Shown: positions 1-10,500 of the stretch, one piece after another
Layout: each line of letters opens with the position of its first letter
Numbering within the stretch: position 1 is the stretch's first letter
DNA from: CAZULF01 sp964621215
GTDB lineage: Bacteria; Pseudomonadota; Gammaproteobacteria; UBA1113
DNA: 34,549 nt
NCBI GenBank assembly: GCA_964621215.1
Contig: CAZULF010000008.1
Location: 1-34,549 of the forward strand
Reading direction: 5' to 3'
Translations under genes and position numbers: made by a program
The notes under the pieces: model-generated
The model's input: the letters and a program-made list of their open reading frames with translations, nothing else
Database searches by the model: none
Told to the model about the DNA's origin: nothing

Positions 1-903
1 GACTCCCCTTTTTCCATGCGTGAAATTGGCCGCCGATTTCAAGAACACGGGTTTTTAGTCCGATCAGTACTTTTGCCGGGCCATGGTACCGTCCCAGCTG
101 ACTTACAATATGTTACGATGGAAGATTGGCTGGAAACGGTAAAATTTGGCTTTGATAGCCTGGCACGGGATGTTGATAACATATGGGCGGCGGGATTTTC
201 CGGCGGCGCCAGCTTAGCGTTACATCATGCACTAAAGGATGTCGATATCACCGCTATGATCACTGTTTCCCCCTCGTTGCGGCTCTGCAATCCTTATGCC
301 CGCTACGCGCGTTTATTGCGATTATTAAGTCATTATGCCAACATTCCCATTTGGCTGGATGCACTGGATAATGACGATTACACAAAATACGGTACGTATC
401 CGGTTAATCTAGCCGCACAAGCTCATCGTCTAGCTCACACTGTTCATCACTTGTTAGAAACACAGACTTATGACCATCCGCTATGGATGGCACTTTCCGC
501 TGATGATGAAACCACTGATAGTCATCTTGCTAGAAAAGTATTTTTAAAACAACCCCATACAGCTAATCGTTTATTATGGTATTGCGCTGAGCCTCAGCTC
601 TCGATCGAGCCGCGCGTAATACATCGCAATAGTGCATTCCCTGATGAGCATGTTTTAGATTTCTCTCATACTTCCATGCAAATATCACCGGAAAATCCGC
701 ATTATGGTCGCATGGGCGATTATGTCCCACCGTTATATACGCCCAAAAACGATATTCAAGATCGAACTATTTATCGTGGCGCACTAACTAAAAAGAACTT
801 GGCAAAACACGTTATGCGACGACTAACTTATAACCCTGATTATGTTTTTATGATGTCGCAATTGGATGCGTTTATTAAACAGGCCTCAACATTATGTCAT
901 TAA
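1..903 (+). CDS. Alpha/beta hydrolase (carboxylesterase / S33-like), 5' end cut by window edge
   Basis: A probable serine hydrolase acting on esters or small acyl substrates in the cytoplasm. The first ATG is at 16, but the frame is open back to base 1 and reads DSPFSMREIG. That is the usual continuation of the 'HGF(T)DSP' oxyanion stretch, so ATG 16 is internal and the true start lies off the window. Counting from ATG 16, the nucleophile elbow GFSGG puts the serine at residue 62. A likely acid lies in the SADDETTDS loop (about 163-168) and the catalytic His in DFSHTS (218). The LLPGHGT motif (19-25) is typical of the lid-containing carboxylesterase branch. The last 10 bases overlap the uup start, which suggests co-translation. 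The fold assignment is firm; the substrate is unknown. Confidence 0.85.
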   Translation, partial: DSPFSMREIGRRFQEHGFLVRSVLLPGHGTVPADLQYVTMEDWLETVKFGFDSLARDVDNIWAAGFSGGASLALHHALKDVDITAMITVSPSLRLCNPYARYARLLRLLSHYANIPIWLDALDNDDYTKYGTYPVNLAAQAHRLAHTVHHLLETQTYDHPLWMALSADDETTDSHLARKVFLKQPHTANRLLWYCAEPQLSIEPRVIHRNSAFPDEHVLDFSHTSMQISPENPHYGRMGDYVPPLYTPKNDIQDRTIYRGALTKKNLAKHVMRRLTYNPDYVFMMSQLDAFIKQASTLCH

Positions 904-2786
904 TAAATTTTCGCGATGTTTCGATTAGTTTTGGCAATCAACCATTGCTAGATAAAGTCAGCTTTTCTATCGAAGAAAAAGAACGTATTTGTATATTGGG
1001 CCGTAACGGCACCGGCAAGTCTACCCTACTGAAAATTCTACAAGGTGGGATTATTCCCGATAGTGGTGAAATATCCCAACAAAGCCATGTGATCATCGCT
1101 CGCTTAGAGCAAGATGTGCCTGACTCTATCACAGGAACAGTCTATGATGTGATTACCGCAGGATTAGGTGAGCAAGGTAAAATGTTATCGACTTATCAAA
1201 AACTCAGTGCAAAACTAACAGAGCCCTGCGAGCCAGAGGTATTAGAAAAATTACTGCATGAATTACAAGTAGCGCAACATGCATTAGACAAGTTTCAAGC
1301 CTGGAATCTTTCACATAAAGTTGATAATGTTATTACGCGTCTTGATTTGCCGCGCGAACAAAACTTCGCTGAATTATCCGGCGGCTTAAAACGTCGTGTG
1401 TTACTAGGACAAGCATTAGTTTTAGAACCGCATGTATTATTGCTGGATGAACCTACCAACCATTTAGATATCGAAGCCATTACTTGGCTAGAAAATTTTT
1501 TATTAGACTTTAATGGCACGACTATTTTCATCACTCACGATCGCGCTTTTTTACAACGTTTAGCTACACGCATTATTGAATTGGATCGTGGGATGTTACA
1601 AAGCTACCCAGGTAGTTATCAAGCGTATATTGAACGCAAACAACATGAGCTAGAAATCGAAGCGACACACAATCAATTATTTGATAAAAAGTTAGCGCAC
1701 GAGGAAGTATGGATCCGTCAAGGCATTAAAGCGCGCCGCACCCGCAATGAAGGTCGTGTGCGCGAGTTAGAAAAATTACGTGAAACTCGCATGGCGCGTC
1801 GCGAGGTCACGGGCAAAGTCAATATGCAGTTACAACAAGCTGCTATTTCAGGAAAATTAGTCGTCGAAGCTAAAAATATCGATTACATCTTCCAAGATAA
1901 AATTTTGGTGCATAATTTCTCTACCACTATTTTACGCGGCGATAAAATTGGTCTTATTGGTCCAAATGGCATCGGTAAAACGACTTTGCTTAAATTATTA
2001 CTCGGAGAGCTAGAACCGCAAAAAGGTTCCATACGACATGGAACAAAATTAGAGGTCGCTTATTTTGATCAGCTACGCGCACAATTAGATGAAGATAAAA
2101 CTGTGGCCGATAATGTGAGCTATGGCGACCAATATGTCATGGTCAATGGCAAGTCTACTCATATTATGGGATATTTACAGGATTTCTTATTCTCACCAGA
2201 GCGTGCGCGTACACCCGTGCGCGCATTATCTGGAGGAGAGCGTAATCGCTTATTACTGGCGCGATTATTCAGTAAACCGTCCAATGTATTAGTCATGGAT
2301 GAACCCACCAATGATCTTGATTTAGAAACACTGGAACTACTAGAAGAGTTATTAATCAATTATCAAGGCACTTTATTGTTAGTGAGCCATGATAGAAGCT
2401 TTTTAAATAATATCGTCACCAGCACCATGGTATTTGAAGGTAATGGTAAAATTAATGAATATATCGGCGGATATGATGACTGGTTGCGACAACGAACTGC
2501 AGCAGCTATAACTCCACCCCCTGTAGCAGTCAAAGAAACACCCGCTGTTCCTGAAAAAAGCATAGGAAAAACACCTACTCCATCCTCTAAAGAAATACGT
2601 GCTATCGAACAGAAAATTGAAAAACTCGAAGCACGGCAAGCCCTGCTGCAAACTGAACTCACCGAACCTAGCCTCTATGAGCCCGCTCAAGCCACAAAAC
2701 TCGCCGCCTTGCAAAAGGATTTACAGAAAGTTACGGATGAATTAGCTGAGCTCACTGCGAAGTGGGAGCAGTTGTATGGTAACTAG
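894..2786 (+). CDS. uup: ABC-F family ATP-binding protein Uup
   Basis: A soluble tandem ABC ATPase of the ABC-F class. These proteins act on ribosomes or nucleic acids, not in transport, and no membrane domain is present. Domain 1 has Walker A GRNGTGKS (36-43), signature LSGGLKRR (161-168) and Walker B LLLDEPTNHLD (182-192). A basic helical linker covers about 243-310. Domain 2 has GPNGIGKT (356-363), LSGGERNR (445-452) and LVMDEPTNDLD (466-476). A C-terminal coiled coil (about 565-628), preceded by a Pro/Thr-rich linker, is the feature that separates Uup from EttA and YheS and is linked to DNA/branch binding in E. coli Uup. The length of 630 is normal. It starts 10 bases inside the hydrolase gene. 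Its TAG stop overlaps the stop of the convergent gene on the other strand (shared bases 2784-2785). Confidence 0.95.
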   Translation: MSLINFRDVSISFGNQPLLDKVSFSIEEKERICILGRNGTGKSTLLKILQGGIIPDSGEISQQSHVIIARLEQDVPDSITGTVYDVITAGLGEQGKMLSTYQKLSAKLTEPCEPEVLEKLLHELQVAQHALDKFQAWNLSHKVDNVITRLDLPREQNFAELSGGLKRRVLLGQALVLEPHVLLLDEPTNHLDIEAITWLENFLLDFNGTTIFITHDRAFLQRLATRIIELDRGMLQSYPGSYQAYIERKQHELEIEATHNQLFDKKLAHEEVWIRQGIKARRTRNEGRVRELEKLRETRMARREVTGKVNMQLQQAAISGKLVVEAKNIDYIFQDKILVHNFSTTILRGDKIGLIGPNGIGKTTLLKLLLGELEPQKGSIRHGTKLEVAYFDQLRAQLDEDKTVADNVSYGDQYVMVNGKSTHIMGYLQDFLFSPERARTPVRALSGGERNRLLLARLFSKPSNVLVMDEPTNDLDLETLELLEELLINYQGTLLLVSHDRSFLNNIVTSTMVFEGNGKINEYIGGYDDWLRQRTAAAITPPPVAVKETPAVPEKSIGKTPTPSSKEIRAIEQKIEKLEARQALLQTELTEPSLYEPAQATKLAALQKDLQKVTDELAELTAKWEQLYGN

Positions 2787-3994
2787 GGAGACAAAATGAC
2801 AGCCTCTGATCGATCACTTTCTTGTTCTTTTTTCAAATCAAGACTTTTATCAACATTGCTAGATAGAAATATAAATCGATTACGCACTACTTTGGTATCT
2901 CGCGTTGACATAGATTCAAATTGCTGTTTAATCATTTCTGAAGCACCATATGCATAGGGAATAGTTCGATCTAAGGATTTATTATCTAGTCTTAATAAAA
3001 TTTCATGCGCCACAATCGGACCACATGAAATTTTGTCTACTTTCGATTGTCGACTAGTTAAATAAGGACTTTGAGGAAAATTTAGCTGAAAGTTAATTTC
3101 ACTTACATTAAATTGGTTAATTAAATTTTTTTGAGTTTCTATGCTAATCGAGCCACTCCCCTTAGGATTGTGTAAATAAAAATTAATTTTGTTCTTACAA
3201 TCACTAGTCTTTATTTGAATTTCTAATGTTTGCCAATGATTTTTTTCCAAATCTAAATACGGTATAAGCAATTTAACTGGCAAATGATCCGAGGTTGGTA
3301 AATTTGATACCGCTTTTTCAATATATCCGGCTAGTAAAGCCGTTTCAGATGAAAGCAATGGAGCTAAAACATACGCTGAGTCAGAAGCATTCGACAGTTC
3401 AGATATATCGATATAGCTGTGTATTAATTGCTTACCTCGTTTTGCGAGATAATCTTTTAATATAATAGTCATTATATCTACAGTATAAAAACAAGAATAA
3501 TAATCTAAATGGTTTCCCACATCTACATTATAAATACCTCCTCCAGCTTGATCTCCTCGACGTCTTGCAATTGCATTTTGTCGTCCTAATCGCCTAATTT
3601 CTACATTAGCTTCATCTAACTCGCGCTGGAGTTGTTCTATCCGCGCGCCTTGTACATTAGCTCGTTGCAGCTCGCCTTCTAAACGACGAACGTTCGCTTC
3701 TAATTCGTTTATCCTAGCATCTTTTCTTTGTCGTTCTTCAGCAAGTCTACGTTGATGCTGACACTCCTCTGCTTCTCTATCCCGAGAAGATAAACGAGAA
3801 TCAATCTCTCTTATACCTAGTGTTCCTCCCAATGCTACAGCTATTGCACTTAATCCACCAAATCCTGCAGCAATAGGCAAAGTGACCGGAGCAAAAAGAA
3901 GTGCCCCACCAAAAACTACCCCTCCCGTCACTACAGTAGCAACGACTAGAGCTGGAATTTTTACCCAATTCCAAGCACGTCTCCACCAACTCAT
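2783..3994 (-). CDS. Membrane-anchored coiled-coil protein with a C-terminal CE-clan (Ulp1-like) cysteine protease-like domain
   Basis: I do not recognise it as a named gene. Seen in the sequence: an N-terminal hydrophobic hairpin (about 13-33 and 36-58), a charged coiled coil (about 66-147), a Gly linker (149-153) and a globular domain (about 155-375). That domain reads like a CE-clan protease. It has an YSCFYTVDIMTIIL segment (166-179) resembling the Ulp1 entry helix, LLIPYLDLEKNHW (242-254) with candidate catalytic His253-Trp254, then FYLHNPKGSG (272-281) where the usual Asp is Asn276. The candidate oxyanion Gln is 316, and SCGPIVAHEIL (323-333) holds Cys324. In this clan such enzymes are SUMO/ubiquitin proteases or acetyltransferases, many of them secreted effectors. 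The C-terminus is acidic and ends AVILSP. The ATG has an AAAGGA site overlapping the stop of the gene 15 bases upstream, so the two are co-transcribed. The fold is inferred from motifs; the Asn may mean altered or lost activity. Confidence 0.6.
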   Translation of the reverse strand: MSWWRRAWNWVKIPALVVATVVTGGVVFGGALLFAPVTLPIAAGFGGLSAIAVALGGTLGIREIDSRLSSRDREAEECQHQRRLAEERQRKDARINELEANVRRLEGELQRANVQGARIEQLQRELDEANVEIRRLGRQNAIARRRGDQAGGGIYNVDVGNHLDYYSCFYTVDIMTIILKDYLAKRGKQLIHSYIDISELSNASDSAYVLAPLLSSETALLAGYIEKAVSNLPTSDHLPVKLLIPYLDLEKNHWQTLEIQIKTSDCKNKINFYLHNPKGSGSISIETQKNLINQFNVSEINFQLNFPQSPYLTSRQSKVDKISCGPIVAHEILLRLDNKSLDRTIPYAYGASEMIKQQFESMSTRDTKVVRNRFIFLSSNVDKSLDLKKEQESDRSEAVILSP

Positions 3995-4009
3995 AATTTT
4001 AGAATCCTT

Positions 4010-4495
4010 TTAGATAGGTAAGGCCTTAGATTCTCCAGCCTCTAATGCGCTAAGCTGTTGGTCTACTATGTCTTGTTCTTTATCTAAAACATCCAGACAA
4101 ATGCCAATAGCTTGATTACGTTCATCAAAGTTATCAGGACTAAAAGTCGTTTCGGATTGCATAGCTCTACTTTGCCCAGAGCCAGACCACATAGTGCCAT
4201 ACGAAGGAGTTGAAGTATTACTCTGTGTTAATTTCTCAACTTTCTTTTTATTTTCTTGATGTAATTTTAGTACTTCTTGAGTCTGTTGTTCAACGATATC
4301 GAGTTGTTTGTCTAACTCTTCATTTTCTTGTTTTATTTCTTCCAGGTCTAACTGATGGCGTGCACGCATTCTTTGCGTTTTTTCCGCTTCAGAAGCTTCA
4401 TTACTTTTTATACATCGAAAAATTCCCCATAAACCAACAATTGCTCCTACTCCAGCTAGCGTTGCAATTAAACCTATTTCAGCACTTTCTTGCAT
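4010..4495 (-). CDS. Small single-pass membrane protein with coiled coil, unknown function
   Basis: Not recognised. The 161-residue product has one membrane segment at about 7-27 (IGLIATLAGVGAIVGLWGIF). A strongly charged heptad-like coiled coil (about 38-90, rich in E, K, Q, L) follows, then a Ser/Thr/Gly-rich linker (91-120) and a short amphipathic tail repeating LDVLDKEQDIVDQQL (134-148). The layout of N-terminal membrane segment plus coiled coil is shared with the next gene product, so the two may pair through their coils; this is inference. The start is supported by a purine-rich GGGGAAGAG site just upstream. It lies 77 bases downstream of the giant gene and 15 bases upstream of the protease-like gene, all on the same strand, so a three-gene operon is likely. 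Confidence 0.6.
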   Translation of the reverse strand: MQESAEIGLIATLAGVGAIVGLWGIFRCIKSNEASEAEKTQRMRARHQLDLEEIKQENEELDKQLDIVEQQTQEVLKLHQENKKKVEKLTQSNTSTPSYGTMWSGSGQSRAMQSETTFSPDNFDERNQAIGICLDVLDKEQDIVDQQLSALEAGESKALPI

Positions 4496-4572
4496 TTCTC
4501 TTCCCCTTTTTCAGATTAAAATAACTCTTACTTGTCATCACTTATCATTCTACTTTAAATTATTAGCCCCCT

Positions 4573-7500
4573 TCATTTCATGGATTTTTTCTCGCCATCC
4601 GATTTTTCTGAGATAGCACTATTTTGTTGGTTATTAGTTGAAGTCGGCGATTCTATACTCGGACTAAAAAATTGATACACATTTACCATTACATCTCCTG
4701 CATTCTTAGGCAAATCAGCAAAAAATTTTATGATTTTTGCAGATGCCACGGCTTCTTGGGTGGCTTGATTCCAATCTGAATATGCTTTGTATTCACAGTA
4801 ATCTTTCCAACTGATTGACTCTGTGGGATCATAACGATATAGCTCCGGGTGTGTCTGTTGCCATTTTTCATTTTGCTCTATCACTCTATCCGCCATGTAT
4901 CCAGCATATTTTAATGGAATTGTATAACGTGCAGGAAGCATGATAATCGCATCTGCAAATGTTCTTAAAGCTGCATCTCTAACAGCATTAGGATTATTAT
5001 TTCCATTTTCACTAATCAAATGCGCAGAATAAGTAGCACCTAAATCAAGTGCTTTAAATATTTTACTTGCTTCTTTAGCTCCACATTTAGCAAGATATTC
5101 CGCTAGTTCAGCATAAGTTAAAGATGTAACATCTAAACCGGCCTCTATCGCAAAATCAGCAATTACATCGCGTTGAGTATTATTTTTATCTGGTATTTCC
5201 TGGGTTGCAATACTTTCCGGATCGCCTGAGGATGATGATACTTCTTCAACGGCACTGTCGAATTTTTCCTCTAAAACTGTTTGATTGTTATCAATTACAT
5301 TTACACTGGATTGTGCTTTCACATCGTTGTTTTCAGACGAAATGGTTGTATCGCCCATATCCTCATTTGTTGGCACTTTCATTTGCTCTTCTTCACATTC
5401 ATCAGTAGCTATCAACCTATCTTGTTCTGTAACTGGTCTTGGTGGCTCTGGTTTCTTAGCAAAAAATGAATTCGGATTAACAACCGGCACATCGATATTT
5501 AATCGAGTTTTTTTGTTCTTAGTAACCTTGTATCCATCACTATCCGCCGTATGTATTTGGCCTGATAACGATTCGTATTGAATATTTGTTGCTTCTGTGC
5601 CATGGTAAGTGGCCTGTTGGCTTGCCTTAAAATCCTCTGTACGCATGCTTACGCTAACCACATCTATGGGTTTAAATGCTCCTACTGATTCACTCGTGCT
5701 AGAGTTTTCACTTAGAGCATCTACAACGCTGTTTACATTTGCAGAAATACCAATATGACGATGTTTTTTATAGTCATTAACTTCCGTATTAGTCATGTTT
5801 GTCGTTTTATAATTATTAACTCCATCAGATGTGATTTTTCCACCGTGATTAATAGTTGTTTCTACGTTAAGTATATGTTCAGCATCATGGTTGATACCTG
5901 CTCTTGCGTGCAAACTGCTGGTTTCCGATGTACATGCACCTTTACTATTATCCTGACTGAAAGAAACTTGACCGCCAGAACTTACTGATACACTGACAGA
6001 TTTATTATGATACGTATCTTGTCTTGTAGTGATTTTTAACGTCCCGATATCGCCAGTCACTGTGTTTGCATCTACATGAGCCGCATCTAACTTTACATCT
6101 TGCACTTCTAAATGCAAATTACCACCAACATGAGTATTTTGATACTGCCAATGACTCGCCTTTGCGTCTGCTTTAGTATAAGCTCCCCCACCAGAAACAA
6201 CATCACCCGTTACTTTAACACCCACGGTAACTGATTTCTCTTCATAGGAATAAGTGCTTTTAAGTTCACGTCCTACAAGTTCAAGTTTAGCCGCTTTCAC
6301 GCTCATGTCTTCTGTAACATTAATATCGACACCATCAAAAAGAACTATATCCCCCGCTTCAACCTCTAAGCTCCTTTTATGAACGGCGCCTGGAGCTGTA
6401 TCTTGATAATTGGTTTTACTTTTTCGTTCCGAATAAGTAAAATTAATTGATGGATCAAAAAATTCATTGGCTCCAACAGCATTCATAGCTTGGGCAGATA
6501 GCATATCTGCTCGATACGCCGAAGACCAAACATTACCGGTATTATAGGCCGCCAAACCCAAATTCCATGAATTAGCCATCCATTCTGAGGCTGAATTAGA
6601 ATGAAAAAGTCCGTTTGCTTTATCAAAAATAGGGTCGACAAACCTTAAAAGGTCATAAACACTATTACCATGGCCGTATCTATCTAACAAAGGTGTCGAA
6701 ATGCTAACGCCGCTGCATTTTTCTTCTATGGTATGATTTAAGGTATCTGCAGAGAAAAGAACTGACCCATTTTTAGCAGACATTTTAAAATCACCATCGC
6801 CCAATAAAAGAGTATTTTTCCCTATAATGCTTCCTTCTGTTGAAACTAAACGTGAAACTCCAACATCATAAATTACGACAGGTTCAACATGTTCATGGGT
6901 TTCTTTTTTTGTGTGCTTATTAAGCCCCCATAGATTTTCAGTTTTTTTCTTCTTTTTATCAGTATACTTTAATCCGTATAATTCAATATCATCACGCGCA
7001 TAAACCTCAGTGCCATGATGAGTAATGAAATCCGCAGCCGTTGCTTTAAATCCACCCTCTTCACATACGAAAATATTTTTATTTCCAATTACTTGCCCTT
7101 TCCCAACGACGGTAGTCGTTTTTTCTTTCTCTGTTTTCTTGCCATACCACTTTCTCTTTTTTTCTTTTTCTGACACGTAGGTATGATGATAAGCATTACT
7201 TTCAAAACCTTGTCGTGCTTCAATATAGTTCACATTATCGCTGATAATAGTTGATGCGTTGTTAATGATTTTCCCATCTGCTCTTAAGTAAAGTCCGATA
7301 CCATCTTGGTTTATGCCTGTGCCTCCTGCAAGCACAGCGGGAATAAAGTCTTTTCTCTCACCATATTTACCTTTAGTTATAACTACATTACTTTCATTTA
7401 TAATATGTCGCTTTGCTACTGCCGCTAAATACTCAGTCCCACGAATTATTCCACCATGGTTTTCAATATTGCTCACGGTCGACTCTAAATCAGTAATTCT

Positions 7501-10500
7501 ACCGTGGAATGACCCACCATTACCCGCATTATCTCGCAAACTTGAGTGTAGTTGATTAAAAACTTGTGAACCACGAGTTATATTTTTAACCTCTCCCGCT
7601 TTAACGAAAATTCTATCGCCGCGAACATCACCACCCACATTATGATAAGCTAGTTTGGCGGTTAGACCCACATCTTGTTTTGCGATGATTTTGCTTGTCG
7701 TATACAAACTCGCAGCAGAATCTGCATAAACATTTTGTGCAGATAAATCACCAAATAATAGTATATCGCCTGTAGTTGATTTGAAGCTTAAATCATACTG
7801 CGTTTGATAATTTGTTTGCATTTTCATGCTATGTGCTTCAATAGACAATCCACAATCTCGTTGGATAGCTTTATCAAGATTAATTCCATCCCGTAGACTT
7901 ACACCTAACCAATGTGAAGCTTGAATTTGGCTATATTGATCCACACCTCTGATTAAGTCCTCTGCATTAGCAATGTGATCATACTTTATATAAAGTCGAT
8001 CTGAATTTATCATACCCTCAAGTTTGCCTGTTTTTCCGCTAATCTCTAAATAATTATCCCCTGTTTTCTCTTCCACTGTCATAGTTGCACTTTTTTGCAC
8101 ATCCATTTCTTCCTTAGCTTGCATAAATACACTTCCACTATAAGTAGTGGAAGCTTTATTTGCGACATTCTTTCCTTGCACAACGACATCTTTTAACTGT
8201 AAAGTCGCTTCTTCTCCTAATTCGATATGCTCTTCTGCCTCTAATTTTGTATTTTTTGCATTAAACTCTGAATTAACACTAATAGTTTCGCCTTTAATTA
8301 CTGCCGCGTCTGTTTTAATCCCGCTACCTTTTTCAAAATTAATTTGTTTTCCATTAACCTCAAGAAAGTTATCTGCACTCTCTGTAGATGCAACTGCAAT
8401 TGAGCCTCCCTCTTTAATAGCAACTCCTTCCATCGCATTTATACCTAAGTAGCCCGAATAATTAATCTTGCCCTTATCGTTTATATTATTAGCTTCAAAA
8501 ACACAATCTCGTGTTTCTATTTCTGCATTATTGCCGATGTCTAATGTTTCAGCGATTTCTTTTTTGAAGTTTGCCAATTTAAGATTACCATCAATATCCG
8601 CATTTCTAGCTCGTATTAACCCTGAATCAGATGTCACATGACTTCCTTTTTCCATAATAACTTGATCACCTTCAACAACTAACACATTTTGAGGTACTTT
8701 CACTTTGGTATCAGGATCTAATGTTTCGGCTTCATTTACAGCAGGCACCATCGGGTCTGATTCATTTGTTAAATTTGCCGAATCCTCTATTTTCGTATTT
8801 GTAACAGTATTGTTGTCCGCAGTTTTTTCTACAATCACTTCCTTAAAAGCTCCCTCACAAACTGGATCAACCCTCAAATTTAATGCTTCCGCTAGAGTTA
8901 CTTTTTCCTTACCTCGAATGGCAAAATATTCTTTATATTGAATATCACCATTAACGTATACATTCTTCCCTTGTATGGATGAGTTGGTTGCGTAAGTTTT
9001 AGTATCTTTATCAAAATTCACATCCCCAGAGTAATCAAAATTAAAATTATCTATGTTTATATTTCCGTTTAAATTAGCGCTGACTCCGCTAGCATTACCA
9101 TTATATAAATATAATTGACTTGATTTTCCCAAATGAAAATGCTCAAAATCTAAATTTGCTTTTTGATAATTAGCTAGTAATCCATTATTTTGAAAATATT
9201 CCCCAGATAAGACTAAACTATTTCCGGCTATTGCTCCTGCGTTGTACATATATCCAGTATTATGCACTAGTGATTGAACACCTACTTGACAACCTGTATT
9301 GACTGAGACTAAATCATTTTGATAAATATTTTGCGATAACATCACTCCTGCATTAATTCCTACAGCTGAGTCTACTGATAAATTAGGACCCAAAACAGCA
9401 GCAACGCCCTGTGCTGCAGAGCTCCAAGAAAATTTATCAAAATCAACTTTCATGTCTGTCCAATTAAAATTAGATATTTCACTCCTCATTCCCATTAGAG
9501 AATTACCCATATTAAAGGCAGAAATTCCAATGTTTTTAATAGAGAGTACTGTTGGTACAATATCTTTCATTTCCCACGATTTTTTTTGTGTTAAATTATA
9601 GAGAGGAACCATGTCAGTCCATTTTTTTTCACCTTTGTATACTTCGAATAAACTTCTTGCGCTTTGATAGGCTAAACTCCCTGCCATAAAACTAAAGTTA
9701 ATAGTAGACGCCATTTTAGGCATGGCCAAACTTAATATCGTCTTAGAAGCAGACAATAAATGCTGCGGCGAGAAAGCAACGCTCAAACTAGTTGGAACAC
9801 TTGGTAGCACTAATCCTGCATTGCAACCTATAAGTGAACTGATATTTGCATTATAGGACCGTAAAGAACCTAGAAAATTAAGATCAACAAAACTCTGCAT
9901 CTGTAGCATATCACGACCATGTATATCACCTAACATATTGACATTTAAGCAACTAGTTAACGCAACATTATTCCCCCCGATATGACTGAAATAATTAACT
10001 AAATATTTATTTGAATCAATAATGGTGTTTTTCCCACCACTAATCCATCCTAACTCATTTAAAAACGTTTCAGAATCAATTTTTAGGGTATCAGTTAGCG
10101 AAATAACACCTAGATTATGCATGGCGTCAGTTTCTATAAACAAACTCTCGCCACCTACTTTACTCAAAGGAGAAACAAAAACCGTTCCTTTTGCATTCAT
10201 CTGCAATTTGTTAGCATTAACCTTCGCACATAAATTCATCTTTATGTCTTTTTGTGCATCAACTATAGATTGTGTCCCACTAAAGACATTGGAAATATTA
10301 GCATTTTTACATGTCATTTTAGTGGTGACCATTTGAGTTTCTGCAGCAACATTATTAGTAAAATCTTGTTTAAGCTGTATTTCTGATTTTTCCGATTTTA
10401 GTTTTTTATTATTTTTAAAATTGGCTGCAGCAAGTGCTGATTCTACCACATGAATATTACCGTAGTTATCTATGTCATTGTTAACATCCATATTCGATTT

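Noticed and set aside
2363..2714. Long minus-strand frames opposite uup
   Set aside because: They are mirror frames of the uup coding region, with no ribosome sites and low-complexity Ser/Cys-rich products.
4573..5500. C-terminal domain of the giant protein as a contact-dependent inhibition toxin
   Set aside because: No VENN-type boundary motif is visible, and the next gene is a membrane coiled-coil protein unlike a typical immunity gene. The domain shows no recognisable nuclease or deaminase motif.
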